From contig JAGKQI010000026.1 in NCBI GenBank assembly GCA_018806915.1, positions 1-64,000 of the forward strand: a DNA stretch of 64,000 nucleotides, read 5' to 3'. Numbering within the stretch: position 1 is the stretch's first letter; each line of letters begins with the position of its first letter. The position numbers were made by a program, and so were the translations under genes. The notes under the pieces are model-generated. The model searched no databases. It saw only the letters and a program-made list of their open reading frames with translations, and had not been told where the DNA came from. The stretch comes from Phytophthora colocasiae (lineage: Eukaryota; Oomycota; Peronosporomycetes; Peronosporales; Peronosporaceae). Positions 12,621 to 24,912 of this stretch are shown piece after piece.

Positions 12621-13129
12621 CTTGTACGACTTGGACACCAGACTTGATTTCCGGAGTTTACCAGAAGGTTGCTTGCCCGAAGAACTCTTAGGCGACTTGG
12701 AGTCTTGAGACTTCTTGTTCTTGGGATTCAGCTTGGAAGAGTCATCAGACTTCTTGTTCTTGGGACTTGACGTGGAGGTGCCACCGGACTTCTGACTGCT
12801 TGACTTGGACCTGGATGCCTCGTGCACACTGCCCCGCTTGGATTTCTTGGTGGGGATTATCGGACCCGAGTCATCAGAATCGCTGGACTCGTAGTCTCGT
12901 GGAAGCTTGTTACCGGCATGCGAATGACCATCAGACTCATCGTCGTCAGAGTCATCGCTGCTGCCGCTCGACTTTTCGTCGTCAGCCTCACTGTCGCTGG
13001 ATGCAGATTCTTGTTCACCAGACTCCTTGAAGTCCGGGTCCTTCTGAGGGTCATCCTCTGTGGACTCAGGTTCGCTGATGGGATACGGGACGTGAGGCAT
13101 CCAGTGCCTCCCAGACCGGTGGCTCCCAC
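12621..13129 (-). pseudogene. Gene C, unit 3
   Basis: Open over nearly all of C, but two extra bases near 13,098 and 13,126 shift the first residues. Encodes Lys-Leu-Pro where most units encode Lys-Arg-Pro (12,900). Only this unit reads in frame into the copia piece. Confidence 0.75.
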
Positions 13130-13144
13130 ATCGTTCTTCTGAAG

Positions 13145-13688
13145 ATTGATCGGCTGCAGTCGTTCTCAGGGACGATCAGTCCAGGCATTATCAACCCCAG
13201 AGAGTGACTCTCATTCCGATGCTCATTGGGGATCCAGGGAACGGTGCAACAGCTGGCTCCAGGCACTCTGAGTCAACTTGTCAACCGCTCCTGAGGTTTC
13301 TGTGACAACGCATGAGCCGTCAGGGACAGGGCCATTTGCAGCGCTCAGCGGCCTGCAAATCATAGTCGGCGGAGTCCCGATGTGGCAATCTGGGCTCCAG
13401 ATGGACTGGGAGAGCTTCCAGTGCGAAGTAGTTCAAATGGGTGTAGACGGAGGGTTGAATCCAGAGCAGGGCAGTGGTTTACTCAACCAGCGGCTATGGA
13501 ACTCGATGTATCGTTACTACACCTGCGATATTAGCCGTCGCTTCACGAGCGAAGACGGTGCCTCGAAGTCGGTGATCGTTCAGTGTACCAACCAAACATA
13601 TGCTAAAATGCGCGTGATAGCCCATATCTGGTATGAACGAGAGATTTCAGTGGACACAGGCATGGGCCAAATCCGCCAGGGCATCTGA
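13145..13688 (+). pseudogene. Gene D (capsid-like), unit 3 (5' frameshifts)
   Basis: Open for 136 codons from 13278 to the TGA at 13686-13688. Extra bases near 13,260-13,271 shift the first ~40 codons. Confidence 0.75.
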
Positions 13689-13935
13689 GCAAAAAAAAAA
13701 GCAAATATTTTATAACAATTTGTTTGGCTGTTTCTCTGCGCATTTCTTCGACAAATTATCTAACATATTCCCGTTTTGCTAACCGTCGTAAAGTTACATA
13801 ACAGCTACATGTAATGTGTAATTACGTTCGCAATTTTTTTTTGAATCGTATTCAATTCAACGCAATTCTTTTAGCAGTTTTCTTTTACGCTGGACACGTG
13901 CTACAATAACATCGACAGCTTAACTGCCACGCGCC

Positions 13936-14935
13936 ATGTCCCAGCCTGACGTCGAGCCCACGCTTTTCCCCAACGCGGAGACGCTTGTCAAAGTCTCTGA
14001 GTACACGGCAAGGATCAGACAGAGTGCGCGCCAGTGCATCGCGTAGCCGTCTTGCCAACCAGGTCGAGGAAACATCTGAGGCTGACGCTTGTGATCAAGG
14101 CGAAAACACAGAAGACGAATTAGACGCCGAAGACGATCAAGAAGAGCATAACGAACAAGAAGAGAGTCCGAAGCTTGAGGATCCAGCTTCTTCAGCGCGT
14201 TCACAGCTGTCGTGTTGCAAACATCCGCAAGATGTCAGACGAGATCGCCACGAAAGAAGACTAGAGCTAACGTCACGGGAAGAAGCGCGCCCACCGGTCT
14301 GCTTTCGGTGATTTTATCTGGCGTGACGAACTCGAGCGTGTCTACCTTGACAAGAATGGCAACCTTCCATTGTTCTGTCCCGCTCCAACTGCGCTCTCAG
14401 ATGAGGAATTGACCGGCTGCGCATGACCGTTCGCGACACGCTGCGTACAAGCGGGATCAGAACATTTGAGATATCGAACGAGGCGGAGAAGGTGGTCCTG
14501 GTTGACGAGGTTATGCAGGCTGTTGTTCGCGAGTGCGACGCTGCCGACAACGTAGAAGCTGCGACGGGAGGTATCTTTCAAGTCTGAGGTTCTCCAACTC
14601 ATTCCGGTCGCGTTGATCGCCTTGTAACCAGAGAGGCCACAAGATCATGGTGATTGAGTGTAAAAAAGACAACTTTGACAAAGGTACCGCGCAGATGGTC
14701 ATTAGAGCACGGAGTCGAAAACCTCGAGAGAGATCCAAGCTTCCAGAGCCAGTCTACGGTATCGTGTCTAACTTCTTGGCTTGGCACTTTATGGAATTAA
14801 CCGTTCGCGGGGCAAGGTTCCACAAAGGTGCATATTAATGAAGAAGATGTCGATGGAGGGCTTCGTCGTGTTACTGGATCGCTGCTGTCAATACTTAGTG
14901 GTCTTCCGACTGAAGCGGCACAAAAGTACATATAG
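13936..14935 (+). pseudogene. Gene A (nuclease-like), unit 4 (frameshifted)
   Basis: Indels near 14,020, 14,183, 14,252, 14,400, 14,555 and 14,630 break the frame. Lacks the 10-bp segment near 14,712. Confidence 0.8.
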
Positions 14936-14965
14936 TAACCACTAGACTACGTAAATAAAACACCG

Positions 14966-16028
14966 CTAGTTGCTTGCCGCCTTCTCGCTCTCGTCGAACT
15001 CTCGCAGCGCTGTTTTATCGCGTTGTAGAATGTTAGGATTGACCCAGGCGCGCTTGAGCATCAGCGAGAAGCTCGCGGCTGCTCTCCTTGTCGAGCATAT
15101 TCGTCCCGAATGCAATGTCGAAGAACTCCAGCCAGAGGTCTGCAGGGACGTTTGGCCACCTTGGGATGTCCGCGTTGTCTCTGACGCGTTTGCGGTAGTT
15201 TTCGATCTCTGCCTCGCCGAGTTGTTTCTTAGGGTTCTTCAGCATCGCCAACCACTCGCGGGCTTAGTCTTGCCGATCACCTGTTGGTTTTCTTCCACAA
15301 AGATCGTCGGTCAAAGTCCACGAATACTCGGGCTTGTGCTGGTTTGACCGCTTCGACCGCTTCGACCGCTTTGTCGGTGGCGAACCTTGCGCTGTGCTGC
15401 GGCGCCTCTTCCGATTGTTGCCCTCTGCGACGGCGTCCTGCGTTCGCTGCCGTGCTCACGAGTCTCGGTGTCCTCAGTGTCAGCGTCCCCGCGTTCGCTG
15501 CCGTCCAGCGTGCTCGTGCTCACGAGTCTCGGTGTCTTCTGCGCCGGCGTCCCTGCGTTCGCTGCCCTCGAACGATACGTCGTCACTGTCGCTCGAGTCG
15601 TCCGCGCTGACGACGAAGACGCCGTCGAACTGGCTTGTCGGCTAGCTTCAGCTTGTCTTCAGCTTCTTTGAGTTGTTCACGAAGACGATTGCGATGACTT
15701 TCTCGTACAGGCATTATGTACTTGAAAGTAGCTCTGGGGCTGTTCGGATAGCAGCGGTTTGGATCGAGATCCCACGAGTGTTCGTCCCACTTGATGCCGA
15801 GGTTGATGGCTTTATCCTCAGCGACTGAGTCTAGCTGACGCGTCATTGACTCAAAGGTTTCGATCTCTTCCTCCAACGCCTTCCCATCGCCTTGAATATG
15901 GACCTGCACCAGCTCGTCGTACTCGTCTTGCTTGGTGAACTCGGAGCCGAACACAAGCTTACCGCGGTCGTCTTCGTCGCTCTCTGAGCCGGTTCCGCAC
16001 ATGAGGCTTTGCTTGAATACTTCGCCAA
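14966..16028 (-). pseudogene. Gene B, unit 4 (5' part lies in an inverted block)
   Basis: From the stop to the middle it matches other units, with frameshifts near 15,010, 15,261, 15,292 and 15,440 and a 2-bp loss at 15,611 that is shared with unit 9. The N-terminal codons are inverted (see 16,029-16,215). Confidence 0.75.
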
Positions 16029-16215
16029 GCATCGCTGTGGCCAAGTTCTTCAATTGGCCCCTCGACCAACTTGTGGGAATCCAGGCCGGCAACAGCGGCT
16101 CAGGTGAGTCATCTTCTCGCAGAACTCGTATGAGAAGATGACAAACCTGAATCGCCATTGTTGCCGGCCTGGATTCAAGCTGTGGCTAAGGGGAAGAAGA
16201 TTGCGGTCGAGGCGT
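16029..16215. repeat. Inverted block in unit 4 (B N-terminus plus copia piece)
   Basis: Between two sequences that are normally ~190 bp apart, the DNA is the reverse complement of the normal sequence: first the copia segment encoding AVAKFFNWPLDQL, then the B N-terminal segment. A short direct-orientation patch (about 16,078-16,125) sits in the middle. Flanks are unaltered. Confidence 0.8.
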
Positions 16216-16279
16216 ACTTGATCACCGGCGAAAACGTCTCGGTGTAGTCGATCCCATACTTCTGCACAAATCCTTTCGC
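16216..16279 (-). mobile_element. Copia RT piece, unit 4 (remaining direct part)
   Basis: Only the half next to C is in the normal direction; the other half is inverted upstream. Confidence 0.75.
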
Positions 16280-16787
16280 TTGTACGACTTGGACACCAGA
16301 CTTGATTTCCGGAGTTTACCAGAAGGTTGCTTGCCCGAAGAACTCTTAGGCGACTTGGAGTCTTGAGACTTCTTGTTCTTGGGATTCAGCTTGGAAGAGT
16401 CATCAGACTTCTTGTTCTTGGGACTTGATGTGGAGGTGCCACCGGACTTCTGACTGCTTGACTTGGACCTGGATGCCTCGTGCACACTGCCCCGCTTGGA
16501 TTTCTTGGTGGGGATTATCGGACCCGAGTCATCAGAATCGCTGGACTCGTAGTCTCGTGGACGCTTGTTACCGGCATGCGAATGACCATCAGACTCATCG
16601 TCGTCAGAGTCATCGCTGCTGCCCGCTCGACTTTTTCGTCGTCCAGCCTCACTGTCGCTGGATGCAGATTCTTGTTCACCAGACTCCTTGAAGTCCGGGT
16701 CCTTCTGAGGTCATCCTCTGTGGACTCAGGTTCGCTGATGGGATACGGGACGTGAGCATCCAGCGCCTCCCAGACCAGTGGCTCCAC
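16280..16787 (-). pseudogene. Gene C, unit 4 (frameshifted)
   Basis: Two open pieces (16222-16485 and 16515-16787). Extra bases near 16,622-16,645 and a missing base near 16,709. Confidence 0.75.
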
Positions 16788-16802
16788 ATCGTTCTTCTGA
16801 AG

Positions 16803-17346
16803 ATTGATCGGCTGCAGTCGTTCTCAGGGACGATCAGTCCAGGCATTGTCAACCCCAAGAGAGTGACTCTCATTCCGATGCTCATTGGGGATCCAGGAAC
16901 AGTGCAACAGCTGGCTCAGGCACTCCTAGTCAACTTGTCAACCGCTCCTGAGGTTTCTGTGACAACGCATGAGCCGTCAGGGACAGGAGCCATTCGCAGC
17001 GCTCAGCGGCCTGCAAATCATAGTCGGCGGAGTCCCGATGTGGCAATCTGGGCTCCAGATGGACTGGGAGAGCTTCCAGTGCGAAGTAGTTCAAATGGGT
17101 GTAGACGGAGGGTTGAATCCAGAGCAGGGCAGTGGTTTACTCAACCAGCGGCTATGGAACTCGATGTATCGTTACTACACCTGCGATATTAGCCGTCGCT
17201 TCACGAGCGAAGACGGTGCCTCGAAGTCGGTGATCGTTCAGTGTACCAACCAAACATATGCTAAAATGCGCGTGATAGCCCATATCTGGTATGAACGAGA
17301 GATTTCAGTGGACACAGGCATGGGCCAAATCCGCCAGGGCAACTGA
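16803..17346 (+). pseudogene. Gene D (capsid-like), unit 4 (one extra base)
   Basis: Open from 16969 to the TGA at 17344-17346, whose last codons read Gly-Asn as in units 7 and 9. An extra base near 16,986 separates the first 60 codons. Followed by A12. Confidence 0.75.
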
Positions 17347-17595
17347 GCAAAAAAAAAAAAGCAAATATTTTATAACAATTTGTTTGGCTGTTTCTCTGCG
17401 CATTTCTTCGACAAATTATCTAACATATTCCCGTTTTGCTAACCGTCGTAAAGTTACATAACAGCTACATGTAATGTGTAATTACGTTCGCAATTTTTTT
17501 TTGAATCGTATTCAATTCAACGCAATTCTTTTAGCAGTTTTCTTTTACGCTGGACACGTGCTACAATAACATCGACAGCTTAACTGCCACGCGCC

Positions 17596-18582
17596 ATGTC
17601 CCAGCCTGACGTCAGGCCACGCTTTTCCCCAACGCGGAGACGCTTGTCAAAGTCTCTGAGTACACGGCAGAGATCAGACAAGTGCGCGCCAGTGCATCGC
17701 GTAGCCGTCTTGCCAACCAGGTCGAGGAAACATCTGAGGCTGACGCTTGTGATCAAGGCGAAAACACAGAAGACGAATTAGACGCCGAAGACGATCAAGA
17801 AGAGCATAACGAACAAGAAGAGAGTCCGAAGCGAGGATCAGCTTCTTCAGCGCGTTCACAGCTGTCGTGTTGCAAACATCCGCAAGATGTCAGACGAGAT
17901 CGCCACGAAGAAGACTAGAGCTAACGTCACGGGAAGAAGCGCGCCCACCGGTCTGCTTTCGGTGATTTTATCTGGCGTGACGAACTCGAGCGTGTCTACC
18001 TTGACAAGAATGGCAACCTTCCATTGTTCTGTCCCGCTCCAACTGCGCTCTCAGATGAGGGAATTGACCGGCTGCGCATGACCGTTCGCGACACGCTGCG
18101 TACAAGCGGGATCAGAACATTTGAGATATCGAACGAGGCGGAGAAGGTGGTCCTGGTTGACGAGGTTATGCAGGCTGTTGTTCGCGAGTGCGACGCTGCC
18201 GACAACGTAGAGCTGCGACGGGAGGTATCTTTTCAAGTCTGAGGTTCTCAACTCATTCGGTCGCGTTGATCGCCTTGTAACCAAGAGAGGCCACAAGATC
18301 ATGGTGATTGAGTGTAAAAGACAACTTTGACAAGGTACCGCGCAGATGGTCATTAGAACGGAGTCGAAAACCTCGAGAGATCCAAGCTTCCAAGAGCCAG
18401 TCTACGGTATCGTGTCTAACTTCTTGGCTTGGCACTTTATGGAATTAACCGTTCGCGGGGCAAGGTTCCACAAGGTGCATATTAATGAAGAAGATGTCGA
18501 TGGAGGGCTTCGTCGTGTTACTGGATCGCTGCTGTCAAGGCTTAGTGGTCTGCCGACGGTAGCGGCACAAGAGTACATCTAG
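17596..18582 (+). pseudogene. Gene A (nuclease-like), unit 5 (frameshifted)
   Basis: Indels at 17,613, a 2-bp loss near 17,833 shared with unit 8, and a loss near 18,318. Lacks the 10-bp segment near 18,362. The last codons differ from all other units (18,538-18,590), with several substitutions. Confidence 0.8.
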
Positions 18583-18612
18583 GACCCACTAGACTACGTA
18601 AATAAAACACCG

Positions 18613-19682
18613 CTAGTTGCTTGCCGCCTTCTCGCTCTCGTCGAACTCTCGCAGCGCGCGTTTTATCGCGTTGTAGAATGTTGGGATTGACCCAGGCGCG
18701 CGCTTGAGCATCCCAGCGAGAATATCGCGGCTGCTCTCCTTGTCGAGCATATTCGTCCCGAATGCAATGTCGAAGAACTCCAGCCAGAGGTCTGCAGGGA
18801 CGTTTGGCCACCTTGGGATGTCCGCGTTGTCTCTGACGCGTTTGCGGTAGTTTTCGATCTCTGCCTCGCCGAGTTGTTTCTTAGGGTTCTTCAGCATCGC
18901 CAACCACTCGCGGAGCTTAGTCTTGCCGATCACCTGTTGGTTCTTCCACAAAAGATCGTCGGTCAAAGTCCACGAATACTCGGGCTTGTGCTGGTTTGAC
19001 CGCTTCGACCGCTTCGACCGCTTTGTCGGTGGCGAACCTTGCGCTGTGCTGCGGCGCCTCTTCCGATTGTTGCCCTCTGCGACGGCGTCCCTGCGTTCGC
19101 TGCCGTGCTCACGAGTCTCGGTGTCCTCCAGTGTCGGCGTCCCCGCGTTCGCTGCCGTCAGCGTGCTCGTGCTCACGAGTCTCGGTGTCTTCTGCGCCGG
19201 CGTCCACTGCGTTCGCTGCCCTCGAACGATACGTCGTCACTGTCGCTCGAGTCGTCCGCGCTGACTTGACGAAGACGCCGTCGAACTGGCTTGTCGGCTA
19301 GCTTCAGCTTGTCTTCAGCTTCTTTGAGTTGTTCACGAAGACGATTGCGATGACTTTCTCGTACAGGCATTATGTACTTGAAAGTAGCTCTGGGGCTGTT
19401 CGGATAGCAGCGGTTTGGATCGAGATCCCACGAGTGTTCGTCCCACTTGATGCCGAGGTTGATGGCTTTATCCTCAGCGACTGAGTCTAGCTGACGCGTC
19501 ATTGACTCAAGGTTTCGATCTCTTCCTCCAACGCCTTCCCATCGCCTTGAATATGGACCTGCACCAGCTCGTCGTACTCGTCTTGCTTGGTGAACTCGGA
19601 GCCGAACACAAGCTTACCGCGGTCGTCTTCGTCGCTCTCTGAGCCGGTTCCGCACATGAGGATTTGCTTGAATACTTCGCCA
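18613..19682 (-). pseudogene. Gene B, unit 5 (frameshifts; 5' part scrambled)
   Basis: The C-terminal 187 codons (18613-19176) are open to the normal TAG. Extra bases near 19,130 and 19,205 and a lost A at 19,509 break the rest. The N-terminus lies in the scrambled block that follows. Confidence 0.75.
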
Positions 19683-19868
19683 AGCATCGCCTCGACCGCA
19701 AGTTCTTCAATTGGCCCCTTAGCCACAGCTTGTCAGTACGTACAGCGGCTCAGGTTTGTCGAACATCTCATACGAGAACTCGTATGAGATGTTCGACTCA
19801 CCTGAATCGCCATTGTTGCCGGCCTGGATTCAAGCTGTGGCTAAGGGGAAGAAGATTGCGGTCGAGGC
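19683..19868. repeat. Scrambled inverted block with a 40-bp palindrome, unit 5
   Basis: Same position as the inverted block of unit 4, but it mixes short stretches in direct and inverted orientation. At its centre (about 19,758-19,797) are 19-bp perfect inverted arms with a 2-base spacer, made from the B segment around its SNISYE-coding bases. The last ~70 bp are the reverse complement of the normal B N-terminus. Confidence 0.8.
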
Positions 19869-19934
19869 GTACTTGATCACCGGCGAAAACGTCTCGGTGT
19901 AGTCGATCCCATACTTCTGCACAAATCCTTTCGC
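19869..19934 (-). mobile_element. Copia RT piece, unit 5 (remaining direct part)
   Basis: Only the C-proximal half is present in direct orientation, as in unit 4. Confidence 0.75.
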
Positions 19935-20441
19935 TTGTACGACTTGGACACCAGACTTGATTTCCGGAGTTTACCAGAAGGTTGCTTGCCCGAAGAACTC
20001 TTAGGCGACTTGGAGTCTTGAGACTTCTTGTTCTTGGGATTCAGCTTGGAAGAGTCATCAGACTTCTTGTTCTTGGGACTTGATGTGGAGGTGCCACCGG
20101 ACTTCTGACTGCTTGATTTGGACCTGGATGCCTCGTGCACACTGCCCCGCTTGGATTTCTTGGTGGGGATTTTCGGACCCGAGTCATCAGAATCGCTGGA
20201 CTCGTAGTCTCGTGGACGCTTGTTACCGGCATGCGAATGACCATCAGACTCATCGTCGTCAGAGTCATCGCTGTTGCCCGCTCGACTTTTCGTCGTCAGC
20301 CTCACTGTCGCTGGATGCAGATTCTTGTTCACCAGACTCCTTGAAGTCCGGGTCCTTCTGAGGGTCATCCTCTGTGGACTCAGGTTCGCTGATGGGATAC
20401 GGGACGTGAGCATCCAGCGCCTCCCAGACCGGTGGCTCCAC
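19935..20441 (-). pseudogene. Gene C, unit 5
   Basis: A long open frame (down from 20674) passes through this region, but an extra C near 20,279 switches frame inside C. Encodes Gly-Pro-Lys-Ile like unit 8, where the others have Gly-Pro-Ile-Ile. Confidence 0.75.
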
Positions 20442-20456
20442 ATCGTTCTTCTGAAG

Positions 20457-21001
20457 ATTGATCGGCTGCAGTCGTTCTCAGGGACGATCAGTGCAGGCAT
20501 TGTCAACCCCAAGAGAGTGACTCTCATTCCGATGCTCATTGGGGATCCAGGGAACGGTGCAACAGCTGGCTCAGGCACTCTAGTCAACTTGTCAACCGCT
20601 CCTGAGGTTTCTGTGACAACGCATGAGCCGTCAGGGACGGGGCCATTCGCAGCGCTCAGCGGCCTGCAAATCATAGTCGGCGGAGTCCCGATGTGGCAAT
20701 CCTGGGCTCCAGATGGACTGGGAGAGCTTCCAGTGCGAAGTAGTTCAAATGGGTGTAGACGGAGGGTTGAATCCAGAGCAGGGCAGTGGTTTACTCAACC
20801 AGCGGCTATGGAACTCGATGTATCGTTACTACACCTGCGATATTAGCCGTCGCTTCACGAGCGAAGACGGTGCCTCGAAGTCGGTGATCGTTCAGTGTAC
20901 CAACCAAACATATGCTAAAATGCGCGTGATAGCCCATATCTGGTATGAACGAGAGATTTCAGTGGACACAGGCATGGGCCAAATCCGCCAGGAGCATCTG
21001 A
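20457..21001 (+). pseudogene. Gene D (capsid-like), unit 5 (two extra bases)
   Basis: An extra C near 20,702 and an extra base near 20,993 shift the frame. The last codons read past the usual stop to 21114. Confidence 0.75.
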
Positions 21002-21248
21002 GCAAAAAAAAAAGCAAATATTTTATAACAATTTGTTTGGCTGTTTCTCTGCGCATTTCTTCGACAAATTATCTAACATATTCCCGTTTTGCTAACCGTC
21101 GTAAAGTTACATAACAGCTACATGTAATGTGTAATTACGTTCGCAATTTTTTTTTGAATCGTATTCAATTCAACGCAATTCTTTTAGCAGTTTTCTTTTA
21201 CGCTGGACACGTGCTACAATAACATCGACAGCTTAACTGCCACGCGCC

Positions 21249-22242
21249 ATGTCCCAGCCTGACGTCGAGCCCACGCTTTTCCCCAACGCGGAGACGCTTG
21301 TCAAAGTCTCTGAGTACACGGCAAGGATCAGACAAGTGCGCGCCAGTGCATCGCGTAGCCGTCTTGCCAACCAGGTCGAGGAAACATCTGAGGCTGACGC
21401 TTGTGATCAAGGCGAAAACACAGAAGACGAATTAGACGCCGAAGACGATCAAGAAGAGCATAACGAACAAGAAGAGAGTCCGAAGCTTGAGGATCAGCTT
21501 CTTCAGCGCGTTCACAGCTGTCGTGTTGCAAACATCCGCAAGATGTCAGACGAGATCGCCACGAAGAAGACTAGAGCTAACGTCACGGGAAGAAGCGCGC
21601 CCACCGGTCTGCTTTCGGTGATTTTATCTGGCGTGACGAACTCGAGCGTGTCTACCTTGACAAGAATGGCAACCTTCCATTGTTCTGTCCCGCTCCAACT
21701 GCGCTCTCAGATGAGGGAATTGACCGGCTGCGCATGACCGTTCGCGACACGCTGCGTACAAGCGGGATCAGAACATTTGAGATATCGAACGAGGCGGAGA
21801 AGGTGGTCCTGGTTGACGAGGTTATGCAGGCTGTTGTTCGCGAGTGCGACGCTGCCGACAACGTAGAGCTGCGACGGGAGGTATCTTTCAAGTCTGAGGT
21901 TCTCAACTGATTCGGTCGCGTTGATCGTCTTGTAACCAAGAGAGGCCACAAGATCATGGTGATTGAGTGTAAAAAAGACAACTTTGACAAGGGTACCGCG
22001 CAGATGGTCATTGGAACGGAGTCGAAAACCTCGAGAGAGATCCAAGCTTCCAAGAGCCAGTCTACGGTATCGTGTCTAACTTCTTGGCTTGGCACTTTAT
22101 GGAATTAACCGTTCGCGGGGCAAGGTTCCACAAGGTGCATATTAATGAAGAAGATGTCGATGGAGGGCTTCGTCGTGTTACTGGATCGCTGCTGTCAATA
22201 CTTAGTGGTCTTCCGACTGAAGCGGCACAAAAGTACATATAG
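21249..22242 (+). pseudogene. Gene A (nuclease-like), unit 6
   Basis: Open for the first ~113 codons, then one G is missing in the run at ~21,587. A C-to-G change makes TGA at 21,908 just before the catalytic Asp codon (also in units 9, 10 and 11), and the 10-bp segment near 22,019 is missing. Confidence 0.85.
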
Positions 22243-22272
22243 TAACCACTAGACTACGTAAATAAAACACCG

Positions 22273-23474
22273 CTAGTTGCTTGCCGCCTTCTCGCTCTCG
22301 TCGAACTCTCGCAGCGCGTTTTATCGCGTTGTAGAATGTTGGGATTGACCCAGGCGCGCGCTTGAGCATCCCAGCGAGAATATCGCGGCTGCTCTCCTTG
22401 TCGAGCATATTCGTCCCGAATGCAATGTCGAAGAACTCCAGCCAGAGGTCTGCAGGGACGTTTGGCCACCTTGGGATGTCCGCGTTGTCTCTGACGCGTT
22501 TGCGGTAGTTTTCGATCTCTGCCTCGCCGAGTTGTTTCTTAGGGTTCTTCAGCATCGCCAACCACTCGCGGAGCTTAGTCTTGTCGATCACCTGTTGGTT
22601 CTTCCACAAAAGATCGTCGGTCAAAGTCCACGAATACTCGGGCTTGTGCTGGTTTGACCGCTTCGACCGCTTCGACCGCTTTGTCGGTGGCGAACCTTGC
22701 GCTGTGCTGCGGCGCCTCTTCCGATTGTTGCCCTCTGCGACGGCGTCCCTGCGTTCGCTGCCGTGCTCACGAGTCTCGGTGTCCTCAGTGTCGGCGTCCC
22801 CGCGTTCGCTGCCGTCAGCGTGCTCGTGCTCACGAGTCTCGGTGTCCTCTGCGCCGGCGTCCCTGCGTTCGCTGCCCTCGAACGATACGTCGTCACTGTC
22901 GCTCGAGTCGTCCGCGCTGACTTGACGAAGACGCCGTCGAACTGGCTTGTCGGCTAGCTTCAGCTTGTCTTCAGCTTCTTTGAGTTGTTCACGAAGACGA
23001 TTGCGATGACTTTCTCGTACAGGCATTATGTACTTGAAAGTAGCTCTGGGGCTGTTCGGATAGCAGCGGTTTGGATCGAGATCCCACGAGTGTTCGTCCC
23101 ACTTGATGCCGAGGTTGATGGCTTTATCCTCAGCGACTGAGTCTAGCTGACGCGTCATTGACTCAAAGGTTTCGATCTCTTTCTCAACGCCTTCCCATCG
23201 CCTTGAATATGGACCTGCACCAGCTCGTCGTACTCGTCTTGCTTGGTGAACTCGGAGCCGAACACAAGCTTACCGCGGTCGTCTTCGTCGCTCTCTGAGC
23301 CGGTTCCGCACATGAGGCTTTGCTTGAATACTTCGCCAAGCGCCTCGACCGCAATCTTCTTCCCCTTAGCCACAGCTTGAATCCAGGCCGGCTACAATGG
23401 CGATTCAGGTTTGTCATCTTCTCGCAGTTCTCGTATGAGATGTTCGACTCACGGAGCCGCTGTACGTACTCCCA
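22273..23474 (-). pseudogene. Gene B, unit 6
   Basis: Open for 318 codons (22202-23158). Lesions: a 2-bp loss near 22,317 shifts the C-terminus, a lost C near 23,182, and a nonsense TAG at 23392-23394 that is shared with unit 7. Confidence 0.8.
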
Positions 23475-23601
23475 CAAGTTGGTCGAGGGGCCAATTGAAG
23501 AACTTGGCCACAGCGATGATCATTCGCAGATTGACGTACTTGATCACCGGCGAAAACGTCTCGGTGTAGTCGATCCCATACTTCTGCACAAATCCTTTCG
23601 C
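23475..23601 (-). mobile_element. Copia RT piece, unit 6
   Basis: Intact 127-bp piece with the array-type substitutions. Confidence 0.9.
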
Positions 23602-24106
23602 TTGTACGACTTGGACACCAGACTTGATTTCCGGAGTTTACCAGAAGGTTGCTTGCCCGAAGAACTCTTAGGCGACTTGAGTCTTGAGACTTCTTGTTCT
23701 TGGGATTCAGCTTGGAAGAGTCATCAGACTTCTTGTTCTTGGGACTTGATGTGGAGGTGCCACCGGACTTCTGACTGCTTGACTTGGACCTGGATGCCTC
23801 GTGCACACTGCCCCGCTTGGATTTCTTGGTGGGGATTATCGGACCCGAGTCATCAGAATCGCTGGACTCGTAGTCTCGTGGACGCTTGTTACCGGCATGC
23901 GAATGACCATCAGACTCATCGTCGTCAGAGTCATCGCTGCTGCCGCTCGACTTTTCGTCGTCAGCCTCACTGTCGCTGGATGCAGATTCTTGTTCACCAG
24001 ACTCCTTGAAGTCCGGGTCCTTCTGAGGGTCATCCTCTGTGGACTCAGGTTCGCTGATGGGATACGGGACGTGAGCATCCAGCGCCTCCCAGACCGGTGG
24101 CTCCAC
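23602..24106 (-). pseudogene. Gene C, unit 6 (one base lost)
   Basis: Open from the GTG at 24106 until a missing G near 23,678 shifts the last ~25 codons. Confidence 0.8.
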
Positions 24107-24121
24107 ATCGTTCTTCTGAAG

Positions 24122-24665
24122 ATTGATCGGCTGCAGTCGTTCTCAGGGACGATCAGTCCAGGCATTGTCAACCCCAAGAGAGTGACTCTCATTCCGATGC
24201 TCATTGGGGATCCAGGGAACGGTGCAACAGCTGGCTCAGGCACTCTAGTCAACTTGTCAACCGCTCCTGAGGTTTCTGTGACAACGCATGAGCCGTCAGG
24301 GACGGGGCCATTCGCAGCGCTCAGCGGCCTGCAAATCATAGTCGGCGGAGTCCCGATGTGGCAATCTGGGCTCCAGATGGACTGGGAGAGCTTCCAGTGC
24401 GAAGTAGTTCAAATGGGTGTAGACGGAGGGTTGAATCCAGAGCAGGGCAGTGGTTTTACTCAACCAGCGGCTATGGAACTCGATGTATCGTTACTACACC
24501 TGCGATATTAGCCGTCGCTTCACGAGCGAAGACGGTGCCTCGAAGTCGGTGATCGTTCAGTGTACCAACCAAACATATGCTAAAATGCGCGTGATAGCCC
24601 ATATCTGGTATGAACGAGAGATTTCAGTGGACACAGGCATGGGCCAAATCCGCCAGGGCATCTGA
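24122..24665 (+). pseudogene. Gene D (capsid-like), unit 6 (one extra T)
   Basis: Open except for an extra T near 24,454 that splits it into two frames. TGA at 24663-24665. Confidence 0.8.
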
Positions 24666-24912
24666 GCAAAAAAAAAAGCAAATATTTTATAACAATTTGT
24701 TTGGCTGTTTCTCTGCGCATTTCTTCGACAAATTATCTAACATATTCCCGTTTTGCTAACCGTCGTAAAGTTACATAACAGCTACATGTAATGTGTAATT
24801 ACGTTCGCAATTTTTTTTTGAATCGTATTCAATTCAACGCAATTCTTTTAGCAGTTTTCTTTTACGCTGGACACGTGCTACAATAACATCGACAGCTTAA
24901 CTGCCACGCGCC

